Assembly: GCA_013695175.1 (NCBI GenBank)
Contig: JACDAZ010000360.1
Span: forward strand, 1 to 9,499
Reading direction: 5' to 3'
DNA length: 9,499 nt
Source: Flavisolibacter sp.
GTDB taxonomy: Bacteria > Bacteroidota > Bacteroidia > Chitinophagales > Chitinophagaceae
The translations under genes and the position numbers were made by a program. Positions 1 through 7,207 of this stretch are shown here, piece after piece. Below the pieces are notes generated by a model. The model saw nothing but the letters and a program-made list of their open reading frames with translations, was not told the DNA's origin and searched no databases. Numbering within the stretch: position 1 is the first letter of the stretch; every line of letters starts with the position of its first letter.

Positions 1-927
1 GAGGCAACGGAATTTTACAGCCTTGGTTTTACCAATGTTTATTTTATTTCATCTATCAGTGGCAGTGGTACCGGCGAAGTACTTGATGCAGTTACGTCGG
101 TCATTCCTTTAGATGTTCCCTCTGATGATGAAGAAAAAAAACTTCCCCGATTTGCGATTATAGGTCAGCCTAATGTGGGTAAATCATCATTGTTAAATGC
201 GCTAATAGGGGCTGAAAGAACCATTGTTAGTGATATTGCAGGAACAACAAGAGATACAATTCATACATACTATAATCTTTATAATAAAGAATTTATCTTA
301 ATTGACACAGCAGGTATACGAAGAAAAACTAAAGTTCATGAGGATATAGAATTTTATTCAGTAATCAGGGCTATAAAAGCACTGGATGAAGCAGATGTAT
401 GTCTTTTAATTTTAGATGCAGAAAAAGGTGTGGCAGCACAGGATTTAAATATTTTTAGTCTCGCAGCCCGTAAAGGAAAAGGACTTGTTGTATTGGTAAA
501 CAAATGGGATTTGATTGAGAAAGAAACCAGTACTGCGAAAGAATTTGAAAAAGAATTAAAAGAAAGATTTGCTCCTTTTACTGATGTTCCAATATTGTTT
601 ATTTCAGCAACAGAAAAAACAAGAATTAATAAAGCCATGGAAGTGGCTTTGGATGTTTATGAAAACAGGCAAAGAAAAATACCAACTGCCAAATTGAATG
701 ATGTGCTGCTAAAAGCTATTGAATCATATCATCCTCCTGTAATAAGAGGTAACCCTGTTAAAATTAAATATGTAACGCAATTGCCTACAGTGGTTCCTTC
801 CTTTGCATTCTTTTGCAATTATCCTGATGACATTAAACAGCCTTACAAAAATTATTTAGAAAATCAGGTAAGGCAGCACTTTAATTTTAAAGGTGTACCG
901 GTACGTATCTTCTTTCGTAAAAAATGA
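1..927 (+). CDS. der: Ribosome biogenesis GTPase Der (EngA), 5' end missing
   Basis: Der is a cytoplasmic GTPase with two tandem G domains and a C-terminal KH-like domain; it acts in assembly of the 50S ribosomal subunit. The frame is open from base 1, giving 308 visible codons. The family is about 435 residues, so roughly 125-130 N-terminal residues (most of G domain 1) lie outside. Visible residues 15-31 are the G5 end of domain 1 (FISSISGSGTGEVLD). An acidic linker follows, then a complete second G domain: G1 GQPNVGKS at 55-62, GTTRD at 81-85, DTAG at 102-105, NKWD at 167-170 and the SA motif at 202-203. Residues about 228-308 form the KH-like domain and end in the typical VPVRIFFRKK. The GTG at 175 is inside the Walker A motif and is not a start. 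No hairpin follows the stop, so transcription may continue into the small lipoprotein gene. Identification is very secure. Confidence 0.97.
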   Translation, partial: EATEFYSLGFTNVYFISSISGSGTGEVLDAVTSVIPLDVPSDDEEKKLPRFAIIGQPNVGKSSLLNALIGAERTIVSDIAGTTRDTIHTYYNLYNKEFILIDTAGIRRKTKVHEDIEFYSVIRAIKALDEADVCLLILDAEKGVAAQDLNIFSLAARKGKGLVVLVNKWDLIEKETSTAKEFEKELKERFAPFTDVPILFISATEKTRINKAMEVALDVYENRQRKIPTAKLNDVLLKAIESYHPPVIRGNPVKIKYVTQLPTVVPSFAFFCNYPDDIKQPYKNYLENQVRQHFNFKGVPVRIFFRKK

Positions 928-937
928 TGGGTGATAT

Positions 938-967
938 TTTGTTTATATTATGAAGCTATTAACGTTG
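938..967 (+). promoter_or_regulatory. Possible Bacteroidota-type promoter for the small lipoprotein gene
   Basis: TTTG at 938-941 and TAACGTTG at 960-967 are separated by 18 bases. This resembles the Bacteroidota sigma-factor consensus TTTG / TAnnTTTG, with one mismatch in the downstream box. Transcription would begin near 974, leaving a leader of about 25 bases before the ATG at 1000. In such AT-rich DNA the match could be chance, and the gene could also be read from der. Confidence 0.4.
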
Positions 968-999
968 CGCCCATTAATCAATCTTAATAAATAAGAAAC

Positions 1000-1119
1000 A
1001 TGAAAAAATTCTTAGTCATTTTTGCTGTTGCAGGTGCTTTAGTTGCTTGTAACAATGATACTACTGAAAACAGATACAATGACAACAAAATCAATACAGA
1101 TACCACCATTCAACGTTAA
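1000..1119 (+). CDS. Very small predicted lipoprotein (39 residues)
   Basis: The reading frame is short but has all the parts of a secreted lipoprotein. It has a KK-charged start (MKKFLVIFAVAG), a hydrophobic stretch at residues 4-16, and a lipobox LVAC with the modified cysteine at residue 17. The mature part would be only 23 residues, rich in Asn, Thr and Asp (NNDTTEN near its start, TDTT near its end). Signal peptidase II should cleave before Cys17, leaving a lipid-anchored peptide in the envelope. The residues after the cysteine are not a clear surface-export signal, so inner or outer leaflet placement cannot be told. ATG 1000 is preceded by an A-rich stretch, the usual Bacteroidota start context. 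The gene lies 72 bases after der and ends 8 bases before a strong hairpin, so it is a plausible complete transcription unit. From memory, similar Thr/Asp-rich mini-lipoproteins occur in Chitinophagaceae. The function is unknown. Confidence 0.7.
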   Translation: MKKFLVIFAVAGALVACNNDTTENRYNDNKINTDTTIQR

Positions 1120-1127
1120 ACCTATAT

Positions 1128-1161
1128 AAAAAATTCCTTCATTATACAGAAGGAATTTTTT
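1128..1161. terminator. Bidirectional intrinsic terminator between convergent genes
   Basis: A perfect 13-bp inverted repeat (AAAAAATTCCTTC at 1128-1140, GAAGGAATTTTTT at 1149-1161) encloses an 8-base loop. On the plus strand the stem runs into eight T's (1156-1163), and on the minus strand it runs into six T's, so it can stop transcription from both sides. It would end the lipoprotein (and der) transcript rightward and the glmS-DUF4954 transcript leftward. The minus-strand gene ends inside it: the DUF4954 stop codon (1144-1142) is in the loop and the last codons form one arm. Confidence 0.88.
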
Positions 1162-3367
1162 TTCCTGATAATTTTTCCTGTAGGTTGAAGATTCTTTGTC
1201 TTAAAATTTCTAATTCAATAGATTGTTCTTTAATAAATACATTATCATCTAAGCTGCCCACTACTTCCTGCATTTCTTCATCTGTATCATAAATCATTTT
1301 ACGAAATGAAGTCTGGAAATCTTTAGCTCTTGAAGACAATATATTTTTTACCATCCATTCTTTAGTTTGCAATGTTTGTTGAAGCAAATTATTCAATAAT
1401 TCATCTGTCAGATCAGTTGCATTTATATGTAAACTTTCAAAAAGAGATGAGATTGCATGTTGAAATTTTTGTTCGGGATAAATGTTAGTGTTTTGCTGGT
1501 AAAAATGGTGTACTTCCTCCCAGCTGTTAATCATTCCATCATGAATACTTTGAATAAAAGAATTTAAAGCAGGATCGGGAATTAATTGGCCACCAATATT
1601 TTTCCAATTTAATCTACTGATATCTGCAGGTATATGTGATTGTAACTGTTGCAGATCTTCAATATTATTCTTTTCAGTATATTTTAAAATTTCAATTATA
1701 CCATAATAAATGATTAATTCTTTATAAATTCTGTAAGCTTCAGCAACTTTTACTAAAACAGTAGGCCGGTTATTATTTTCAAAACCTTCTGCAATAATTA
1801 AAAGTTTTTTAAAATCATAATCCTTGTCATTCAGAATGGTTTCGCCAACAGTTAACAAAGTAATTTCATCATAAACTTCTCCGGTTATTTTATAATGTGC
1901 TTTAGCTGTAAACTTTCTAAGCAAGTCGAGTGCATTGAAAATTTCATTAATACTATCAGGTGCTAAAAAATCATATTCTATATACTGAACAATATTTGTT
2001 CTTTTATCCCTGTCAATATATTTATGTGCATTACGTGCTAATGCATACATATTGTACATGAACCAGTATGCAGGCATTACAACAAGCCTGTTATGGGAAA
2101 TGTCATTATTTACCAGGCAAAAAGGAATGGGAATATTTAATTCGCATGGATAATCACTTTTAGCAATTAATGTAAATGAGGCAAATTTCGAATTATGCTT
2201 TAAGCTGACACATAGTCCCGGCCAAAATCCTCTGCCGGCAACCATTTCGCCATCTGCTGCCCTGCTGTTATGGTTAGAACCTATAGTGGCACCTGCAGCA
2301 ATATTACTTTGACCCATTACAAGCGAAGCACACAAAAAAGAATTGTTATGGTGTTGCTCATGAGCAGGAAATATCAAGGAGTTTAAAACTTCGCAACAGG
2401 ATATTGTTGAATTACTTCCAAGATATGAATTGATTAACCGGGCCCCATACTTTAATTGCGAATGTGAGGCCATATGAAAACGCACTGCTTTAACACCATA
2501 GAATATACGGCAGCCGTAACCAATAATTCCGTTTACCAATTCACATCCTTCTCCAATTTGAGAAGGGGCATCGCGTTCAGAATTGATCGTAAGGTTTTTT
2601 AATTTATTTGCTCCCTTTATATAGGCATCGTTACCTACCCACACATCTTTTATAATACTTGTATTTTTTATTACACACCTGTCACCAATTTTTCCATAAT
2701 AACCCCTTTTTTTATCAAACTTTTTTTCTGTAAATTCTTTAAACCGGTGCATTAAAAGTTTATCACCTCTGAACTTAGACCACAGATAAGCATCACCGGG
2801 CAACATGCCATTAAAAGGTAAAATTTTCCTTCCGGCATTTTCATTGCATACTTCAATCCATACGCGAACATCTTCGGGTTCGCCTTCTTTTATAATGCCG
2901 TTTCCAAACTTTGAATGATCTGTTGTATGTAATTCATGAATATTGGCAAGCATTACTTCATTGCCTATTATATAATGCGATATATAGTTGACATTATTTA
3001 CAACTACATTATCACCAAAATCACAACTAATGATGGTGCTGTTGTACAAACCAACGGGCAGGCATACATTATGATATTCTACAGAGATTGTTTCAAGTTT
3101 ACCAATGCGAACCAAACCAAAGAACTTGCAGTTTTTCACCAATTCAGGATTGAAAGCATCAGATACATGAATCTTATTCCAATCATCTGAAGTATTGTTG
3201 TTTCGTACCAATACCTCGATTTCATAAGCAGTTAAATTTCTATAAGCAATGCCATTACGATTTTGCAGGTTTCTTAAATAATATTCATCTTTTCCTTCAG
3301 AAAGGAACTCGGGTTGTATAAAATGATAGCCTATAGAGTTAATTGCTTTTTTCCTGATTTCGTTCAT
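1142..3367 (-). CDS. DUF4954 family protein, predicted left-handed beta-helix protein
   Basis: This 741-residue protein of unknown function matches, as I remember it, the Bacteroidota family DUF4954. Recognisable parts are YRNLTAYEIEVL at 42-53, DDWNKIHVSDAF at 61-72, and short repeated turns with Ile/Val and Gly/Asn spacing typical of hexapeptide-repeat beta helices. The turns occur at about 105-160 and 225-400, for example GLYNSTIISCDFGDN, KIGDRCVIKNTSI and QIGEGCELVNGIIGYG. Two polar clusters stand out in the helix region: HEQHHNNS at 336-343 and GSNHNSRAADGE at 363-374. Residues about 430-741 look mainly alpha-helical, with a charged C-terminal stretch at about 706-735 that may be a coiled coil. 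There is no signal peptide or membrane segment, so it should be cytoplasmic. ATG 3367 is 23 bases after the glmS stop, which suggests co-transcription. Beta-helix folds of this kind are common in sugar-nucleotide transferases and acyltransferases; an enzymatic role here is inference. The family call is strong. Confidence 0.88.
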   Translation of the reverse strand: MNEIRKKAINSIGYHFIQPEFLSEGKDEYYLRNLQNRNGIAYRNLTAYEIEVLVRNNNTSDDWNKIHVSDAFNPELVKNCKFFGLVRIGKLETISVEYHNVCLPVGLYNSTIISCDFGDNVVVNNVNYISHYIIGNEVMLANIHELHTTDHSKFGNGIIKEGEPEDVRVWIEVCNENAGRKILPFNGMLPGDAYLWSKFRGDKLLMHRFKEFTEKKFDKKRGYYGKIGDRCVIKNTSIIKDVWVGNDAYIKGANKLKNLTINSERDAPSQIGEGCELVNGIIGYGCRIFYGVKAVRFHMASHSQLKYGARLINSYLGSNSTISCCEVLNSLIFPAHEQHHNNSFLCASLVMGQSNIAAGATIGSNHNSRAADGEMVAGRGFWPGLCVSLKHNSKFASFTLIAKSDYPCELNIPIPFCLVNNDISHNRLVVMPAYWFMYNMYALARNAHKYIDRDKRTNIVQYIEYDFLAPDSINEIFNALDLLRKFTAKAHYKITGEVYDEITLLTVGETILNDKDYDFKKLLIIAEGFENNNRPTVLVKVAEAYRIYKELIIYYGIIEILKYTEKNNIEDLQQLQSHIPADISRLNWKNIGGQLIPDPALNSFIQSIHDGMINSWEEVHHFYQQNTNIYPEQKFQHAISSLFESLHINATDLTDELLNNLLQQTLQTKEWMVKNILSSRAKDFQTSFRKMIYDTDEEMQEVVGSLDDNVFIKEQSIELEILRQRIFNLQEKLSGKKIPSV

Positions 3368-3390
3368 TGGATAAGTTTCATTGATGTAAT

Positions 3391-5226
3391 TTATTCAACA
3401 GTAACAGACTTCGCAAGGTTTCGCGGTTTATCAACATCCAGCTCTTTTGATACTCCTATGTAATAAGCCAGTAGCTGCAATGGAATTACACTCAACATAG
3501 GTAACAATATTTCATCTGCTTCAGGAACAATAATTACATCATCTGCAAGCTTTATGCTTTGTTCATCACCCTCATTAATTACTGCTATCACCTTTCCCTT
3601 CCTTGCTTTAATTTCCTGCATGTTAGAAATTACTTTCTCATGGTAAGAATCTTTTGTAGCAATAAAAACAACAGGCAGGGTTTCATCTACCAGTGCAATG
3701 GGACCATGTTTCATTTCGGCTGCCGGGTAACCCTCTGCATGTATATAAGAAATCTCTTTAAGTTTTAAAGCGCCTTCCAGGGCTACCGGAAAGTTATAAC
3801 CCCTGCCGAGGTATAGGAAATCTCTGGCATCACGATACTTCTCCGCAAGTTGCTTAATATGTTCATGTTGTTGTAAAAGTGCGGTTACCTTTTCGGGTAT
3901 AGCTTCTAATTCCCTTGCTAGCTGCATATACCTGTCATGTGGTAACGTACCTTTTTCATAACCTATTTTTAAAGCAATCATAGTAAGTACAGCCAATTGT
4001 GCAGTAAATGCTTTTGTAGAAGCAACACCAATTTCCGGCCCGGCGTGTGTATAAGCGCCTGCATTTGAAACCCGGGCAATAGAGGAACCTACTACATTAA
4101 CTACACCCAGAATAATGGCACCCTTACTTTTTGCATTTTCAATGGCAACTAAAGTATCTGCTGTTTCACCGCTTTGAGAGATGGCAATAATTACATCACC
4201 TTTATTTATAACAGGATTTCTATACCTGAATTCTGATGCGTATTCAACTTCTACATTTATACGGCACAATTCTTCAAAAATATATTCTGCAACCAATCCT
4301 GCATGCCAACTGGTACCACAGGCAACCATCACTATTCTGTGGGCGTTTACAATTTGGTCCGCATATTTCTGAATACCGCTCATGGTTATAGTGCCATTTT
4401 CTGCATCCAGTCTGCCTCTAAGGCAATCATAAATAGTAGTAGGCTGCTCAAAGATTTCTTTAAGCATAAAATGGTCATAACCTCCTTTTTCTATAGCCGC
4501 CAACTCCATATCAAGCTTTGTTATAAAAGGAGTTTGTCTTTCATTTCCCAGATTTTTCAGTATAAGTTCATCTGCTTTGATAATAGCAATTTCATAATCA
4601 TTTACGTATACTACTTCTTTGGTATACTCAATAATAGGTGATGCATCTGAGGCCAGGAAATGTTCGTTCTTACCTATTCCAATAACTAATGGGCTTCCTT
4701 TTCTTGCAGCTATTAATGTATCAGGATTATCCTGGTCTATTAAAACAATTACATAGGCTCCAACAATCCTTTTTAAAGCTATTCGTACGGCTTCTTCAAG
4801 AGGACATTTGTTATTGATCTTAATATCTTCTATAAAATTTAAAAGAACCTCCGTATCAGTATCACTTTTAAAATGGTACCCTTTACGTACTAATTCCTGT
4901 TTTAGCTGAGCATAATTTTCTATGATTCCGTTGTGAATCATAGCCAATTTGCCACTATTGGATGAGTGAGGATGAGCATTCCTGTCGTTAGGTTCGCCAT
5001 GTGTTGCCCATCTTGTATGACCAATCCCTATATGTGCATGAAGGTCTTTTCCAATTGTGTTTTCTTCCAGTTCAGCAACTTTCCCCTTCTTCTTAAATAC
5101 TTTTAACCCGCTATTCAATAATGCCACACCGGCACTGTCATAACCCCGGTATTCTAATCTCTTTAATCCTTTTAGTATCACAGGGTAGGCTTCGCGGGGA
5201 CCGATATATGCTACAATTCCGCACAT
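3391..5226 (-). CDS. glmS: Glutamine-fructose-6-phosphate aminotransferase (isomerizing)
   Basis: GlmS makes glucosamine-6-phosphate from fructose-6-phosphate and glutamine, the first step toward UDP-GlcNAc for peptidoglycan and lipopolysaccharide. The protein is a full-length 611 residues. Its start MCGIVAYIG exposes the nucleophile Cys2 after Met removal, which fixes ATG 5226 as the start. The glutaminase domain (about 1-220) shows TRWATHGEPN at 71-80, HNGIIENY at 98-105 and SDTDTEV at 121-127. Two SIS sugar-phosphate domains follow: the first has CGTSWHAG at 303-310 and SQSGETADT at 350-358; the second has GRGYNFPVALEGALKLKE at 474-491 and EGYPAAEMKHGPIAL at 498-512. The C-terminus LAKSVTVE is the family's usual end, involved in ammonia channelling. 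All expected catalytic motifs are present. It follows mgtE after 125 bases and precedes the DUF4954 gene by 23 bases. The leader is about 125 bases and lacks room and features for a glmS ribozyme. Confidence 0.98.
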   Translation of the reverse strand: MCGIVAYIGPREAYPVILKGLKRLEYRGYDSAGVALLNSGLKVFKKKGKVAELEENTIGKDLHAHIGIGHTRWATHGEPNDRNAHPHSSNSGKLAMIHNGIIENYAQLKQELVRKGYHFKSDTDTEVLLNFIEDIKINNKCPLEEAVRIALKRIVGAYVIVLIDQDNPDTLIAARKGSPLVIGIGKNEHFLASDASPIIEYTKEVVYVNDYEIAIIKADELILKNLGNERQTPFITKLDMELAAIEKGGYDHFMLKEIFEQPTTIYDCLRGRLDAENGTITMSGIQKYADQIVNAHRIVMVACGTSWHAGLVAEYIFEELCRINVEVEYASEFRYRNPVINKGDVIIAISQSGETADTLVAIENAKSKGAIILGVVNVVGSSIARVSNAGAYTHAGPEIGVASTKAFTAQLAVLTMIALKIGYEKGTLPHDRYMQLARELEAIPEKVTALLQQHEHIKQLAEKYRDARDFLYLGRGYNFPVALEGALKLKEISYIHAEGYPAAEMKHGPIALVDETLPVVFIATKDSYHEKVISNMQEIKARKGKVIAVINEGDEQSIKLADDVIIVPEADEILLPMLSVIPLQLLAYYIGVSKELDVDKPRNLAKSVTVE

Positions 5227-5296
5227 AGAACTTTATATTTGTTTTTACTTTTCAAAAAAATGATGCTAAACGCTTTTATCTCTGGCGAAAGTCTAT

Positions 5297-5325
5297 AAAA
5301 TATAGGAGACGGCAAAAAAGGCAAA
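5297..5325 (-). promoter_or_regulatory. glmS: Possible promoter for glmS in the mgtE-glmS gap
   Basis: Read on the minus strand, TTTG (5325-5322) is followed after 17 bases by TATATTTT (5304-5297). This is one mismatch from the Bacteroidota TAnnTTTG box. Transcription would start near 5290 and leave a leader of about 64 bases before the glmS ATG. The upstream element falls in a short tandem repeat (GGCAAAAA on the plus strand at 5311-5318 and 5320-5327). No hairpin terminator for mgtE is visible in the 5227-5351 gap, so read-through from mgtE is also possible. Confidence 0.35.
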
Positions 5326-5351
5326 AAGGAAGCGAACAGAGGTAAATTCTT

Positions 5352-6728
5352 CTAAAGTAGTTTTCCGCTCAATATCAAAATTGATACTGAAAAATAAATC
5401 AAAAGTCCTGTTACATCAACCAGGGTGGCAACAAATGGTGTGGATGATGCTGCCGGGTCGGCGCCCAATCTTTTTAAAATTAAGGGAAGCATAGAACCTA
5501 CAATTGTTCCCCATAAAACAACTCCAATAATTGAAAGGCCTATGGTTAAGGCAATACTTAAATAATATTCTCCAAAAACATCTGAGAAAAAATGCCAGAT
5601 AAATATTACTACTACTCCTAATAAGGCTAATGTTACCCCCAGTAACAGTCCTGACAATATCTCTCTTTGCATAATACGCCACCAATCCTTCAGGCTTATT
5701 TCACCTAATGCCATTGCCTGTATAATCAGCGTTGCAGCCTGTGACCCACTGTTTCCTCCACTGGCAATGATTATAGGAATGAAAGAAGCCAACAAAGCCA
5801 CTCTGGCAATAGTTTCTTCAAAATGATGCATAGCTGTAATGGTCATTAAACCACCAATAAAAAGTATAAATAGCCAGATAACTCTTTTCTTATATAGATC
5901 AATTAATGAAATTTCAAGATAAGGCTGCTCTAATGCCTGTGTACCTCCAATCATCTGCATATCTTCTCCAAATTCTTCATTAGTTACCCACAGTACGTCA
6001 TCAATAGTAACAATCCCTAATAATTTATTGGTATTACTTAATACCGGCAGCGCTACCCGGTTATTCATTTTAAAAACTTCATTTGCTACTTCCTGGTCAT
6101 CAAATGCGTTTAAAGCAATTACCCTTCCATCCATAAGTTCTTTTACCTTATTTTCAGGTTCGGCTAATATAAATTCCCTGATCCTGATATCATCCAGCAG
6201 TTCACCATTTTCATTGATAACATATATAACATCAATGGTTTCGGTGTTTTTACCCACCCTGCGAATGGTTTCCAATACTTCTGTCACAGTATTGTTTTCG
6301 TATACATATATATAATCAGGATTCATCAGCCTGCCCACACTGTTCTCAGGGTAACCCAGTAGGGATAACGTTATTTTTCTTTCGTCAGGGTCTAATAATT
6401 TTATAAGTTCTCTTACCACATCACTTGGTAATTCTTCCAAAAAAGAGGTTCTGTCATCCGCAGGCAGGTCATTTAAAAGTTCTGCTGTTTTAGAGGGGGG
6501 TAAGGTTTGTATAATTCTTTGTTGTGTGGGGAAGTCCAGAATTTTAAAAACACCGGCTGCCCGGTGTATAGCCATACCTGCTATAATTTTACTTTCGTGT
6601 TCGGGATATTCGTCAATTAATTCAGCAATGTCACTTATGTTCTGGTCATCAAGAAATTCTCTTATCTCTTGCGTATCACCTGTTTGCAGGAGGTGATCAA
6701 ATTCCTTTGTCAGTTGTTCCAATGGCAT
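5352..6728 (-). CDS. mgtE: Magnesium transporter MgtE
   Basis: MgtE is a homodimeric inner-membrane Mg2+ channel gated by cytosolic Mg2+. The 458-residue length is normal for the family. Residues about 1-130 form the N-terminal helical domain with repeats such as LNDLPADDRTSFLEELP. A tandem CBS pair spans about 131-255, beginning VGRLMNPDYIYV and including GIVTIDDVLWV at 238-248. The connecting helix follows, then five hydrophobic segments at about 284-300, 308-340, 357-380, 388-415 and 431-455. The family signature PIIIASGGNSGSQ is at 318-330. ATLVDVTGLLIYF (434-446) carries Asp438, which I equate with the pore aspartate of Thermus MgtE (D432, from memory). ATG 6728 gives the expected N-terminus, with no Shine-Dalgarno. 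The gap upstream is only 70 bases, too short for an M-box riboswitch, so regulation is probably through the protein's own Mg2+ sensing. Confidence 0.97.
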   Translation of the reverse strand: MPLEQLTKEFDHLLQTGDTQEIREFLDDQNISDIAELIDEYPEHESKIIAGMAIHRAAGVFKILDFPTQQRIIQTLPPSKTAELLNDLPADDRTSFLEELPSDVVRELIKLLDPDERKITLSLLGYPENSVGRLMNPDYIYVYENNTVTEVLETIRRVGKNTETIDVIYVINENGELLDDIRIREFILAEPENKVKELMDGRVIALNAFDDQEVANEVFKMNNRVALPVLSNTNKLLGIVTIDDVLWVTNEEFGEDMQMIGGTQALEQPYLEISLIDLYKKRVIWLFILFIGGLMTITAMHHFEETIARVALLASFIPIIIASGGNSGSQAATLIIQAMALGEISLKDWWRIMQREILSGLLLGVTLALLGVVVIFIWHFFSDVFGEYYLSIALTIGLSIIGVVLWGTIVGSMLPLILKRLGADPAASSTPFVATLVDVTGLLIYFSVSILILSGKLL

Positions 6729-6798
6729 ACTTAAAATTACTTTTGCTCTTTAATAACCTTTTTACCCCGCGGCAATATTAAAATTTAATCTTTGACTT
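6729..6798. promoter_or_regulatory. Divergent mgtE / SET-gene promoter region, elements unclear
   Basis: These 70 bases must hold the start signals of two genes read in opposite directions, unless each is expressed from elsewhere. On the plus strand AATCTTTG (6787-6794) is one base off TAnnTTTG, but it lies only 4 bases before the GTG and has no TTTG element at the usual distance. On the minus strand TAAATTTT, near the SET end of the gap, resembles the box but also lacks a convincing upstream partner. A GC-rich patch (ccccgcgg, 6765-6772) stands out in otherwise AT-rich DNA. I cannot assign a promoter with confidence. Confidence 0.3.
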
Positions 6799-7197
6799 GT
6801 GAAACCTATTAATTTTTTACACCCCGACATTTATGTGGGAAAGTCCGGAAAACATGGAAGGGGTGTGTTTACTTCTGGTTCTTTAGAAGCAGATACTGTT
6901 ATAGAAGTTGCACCGGTTATTGTTATGCCGGCAAAAGATCGTCCCATAATAGATCAAACTTTATTACATGATTATATTTTTGAGTGGGGTAAAACGAAAA
7001 AAAGATGTTCTATGGCTTTAGGGTATGTAGCCTTATATAATCATGCTTACCATTCCAATTGTGAATATGAAATGGATTTCACAAAAGAAATTATAACAGT
7101 AAAAACAATAAAAAAAGTGCAAAAGGGAGAGGAGTTATTTGTAAATTATAACGGTGATGCAGATAATGCCGAAGCTGTTTGGTTCGATAAAAAATGA
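6799..7197 (+). CDS. Small stand-alone SET-domain protein
   Basis: The protein has 132 residues and is almost entirely a SET domain, the fold of S-adenosylmethionine-dependent protein lysine methyltransferases. IYVGKSGKHGRGVFTS at 11-26 is the N-terminal SET motif, with the Gly-x-Gly-containing SAM-binding turn. ALYNHAYHSNCEYEMDF at 78-94 is the NHS-x-x-N-type motif. GEELFVNYN at 110-118 carries the likely catalytic tyrosine (Tyr117). There is no pre-SET and no cysteine-rich post-SET zinc module. It begins with GTG 6799: an in-frame stop at 6793-6795 excludes an earlier start, and a later GTG (6835) would cut into the first motif. No ribosome-binding site is visible. It diverges from mgtE and converges on mutS, so it is probably a single-gene unit. 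Its substrate is unknown; bacterial members of this kind have been proposed to methylate ribosomal or DNA-binding proteins, but nothing here identifies a target. Confidence 0.88.
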   Translation: MKPINFLHPDIYVGKSGKHGRGVFTSGSLEADTVIEVAPVIVMPAKDRPIIDQTLLHDYIFEWGKTKKRCSMALGYVALYNHAYHSNCEYEMDFTKEIITVKTIKKVQKGEELFVNYNGDADNAEAVWFDKK

Positions 7198-7207
7198 TCA
7201 GGATAAG

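Noticed and set aside
175..927. Der starting at GTG 175
   Set aside because: The codon lies inside the Walker A motif GQPNVGKS, and the frame is open back to base 1 with clear Der sequence.
928..999. Terminator directly after der
   Set aside because: Only weak AT-rich partial repeats are present, with no stem plus T run; the real terminator is at 1128-1161.
2936..3190. 84-residue plus-strand frame opposite the DUF4954 gene
   Set aside because: It is antisense to a well-supported coding region and its composition is that of a shadow frame. The same applies to the plus-strand frames at 3559, 4181, 4303, 6028 and 7791 and the minus-strand frame at 354-638.
3364..3381. Five-codon frame MKLIQ between glmS and the DUF4954 gene, its TGA overlapping the DUF4954 ATG
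   Set aside because: The ATGA overlap could couple translation, but a five-codon frame in AT-rich DNA is easily chance and has no other support.
5227..5351. glmS ribozyme or other riboswitch in the leader of glmS
   Set aside because: The gap is 125 bases, AT-rich, without the nested pairing expected; glmS ribozymes are typical of Firmicutes.
5416..5685. 89-residue minus-strand frame inside mgtE
   Set aside because: It overlaps the conserved membrane domain of MgtE in another frame and resembles no protein I know.
6729..6798. M-box Mg2+ riboswitch before mgtE
   Set aside because: Only 70 bases are available and no extended pairing is visible; an M-box needs well over 100.
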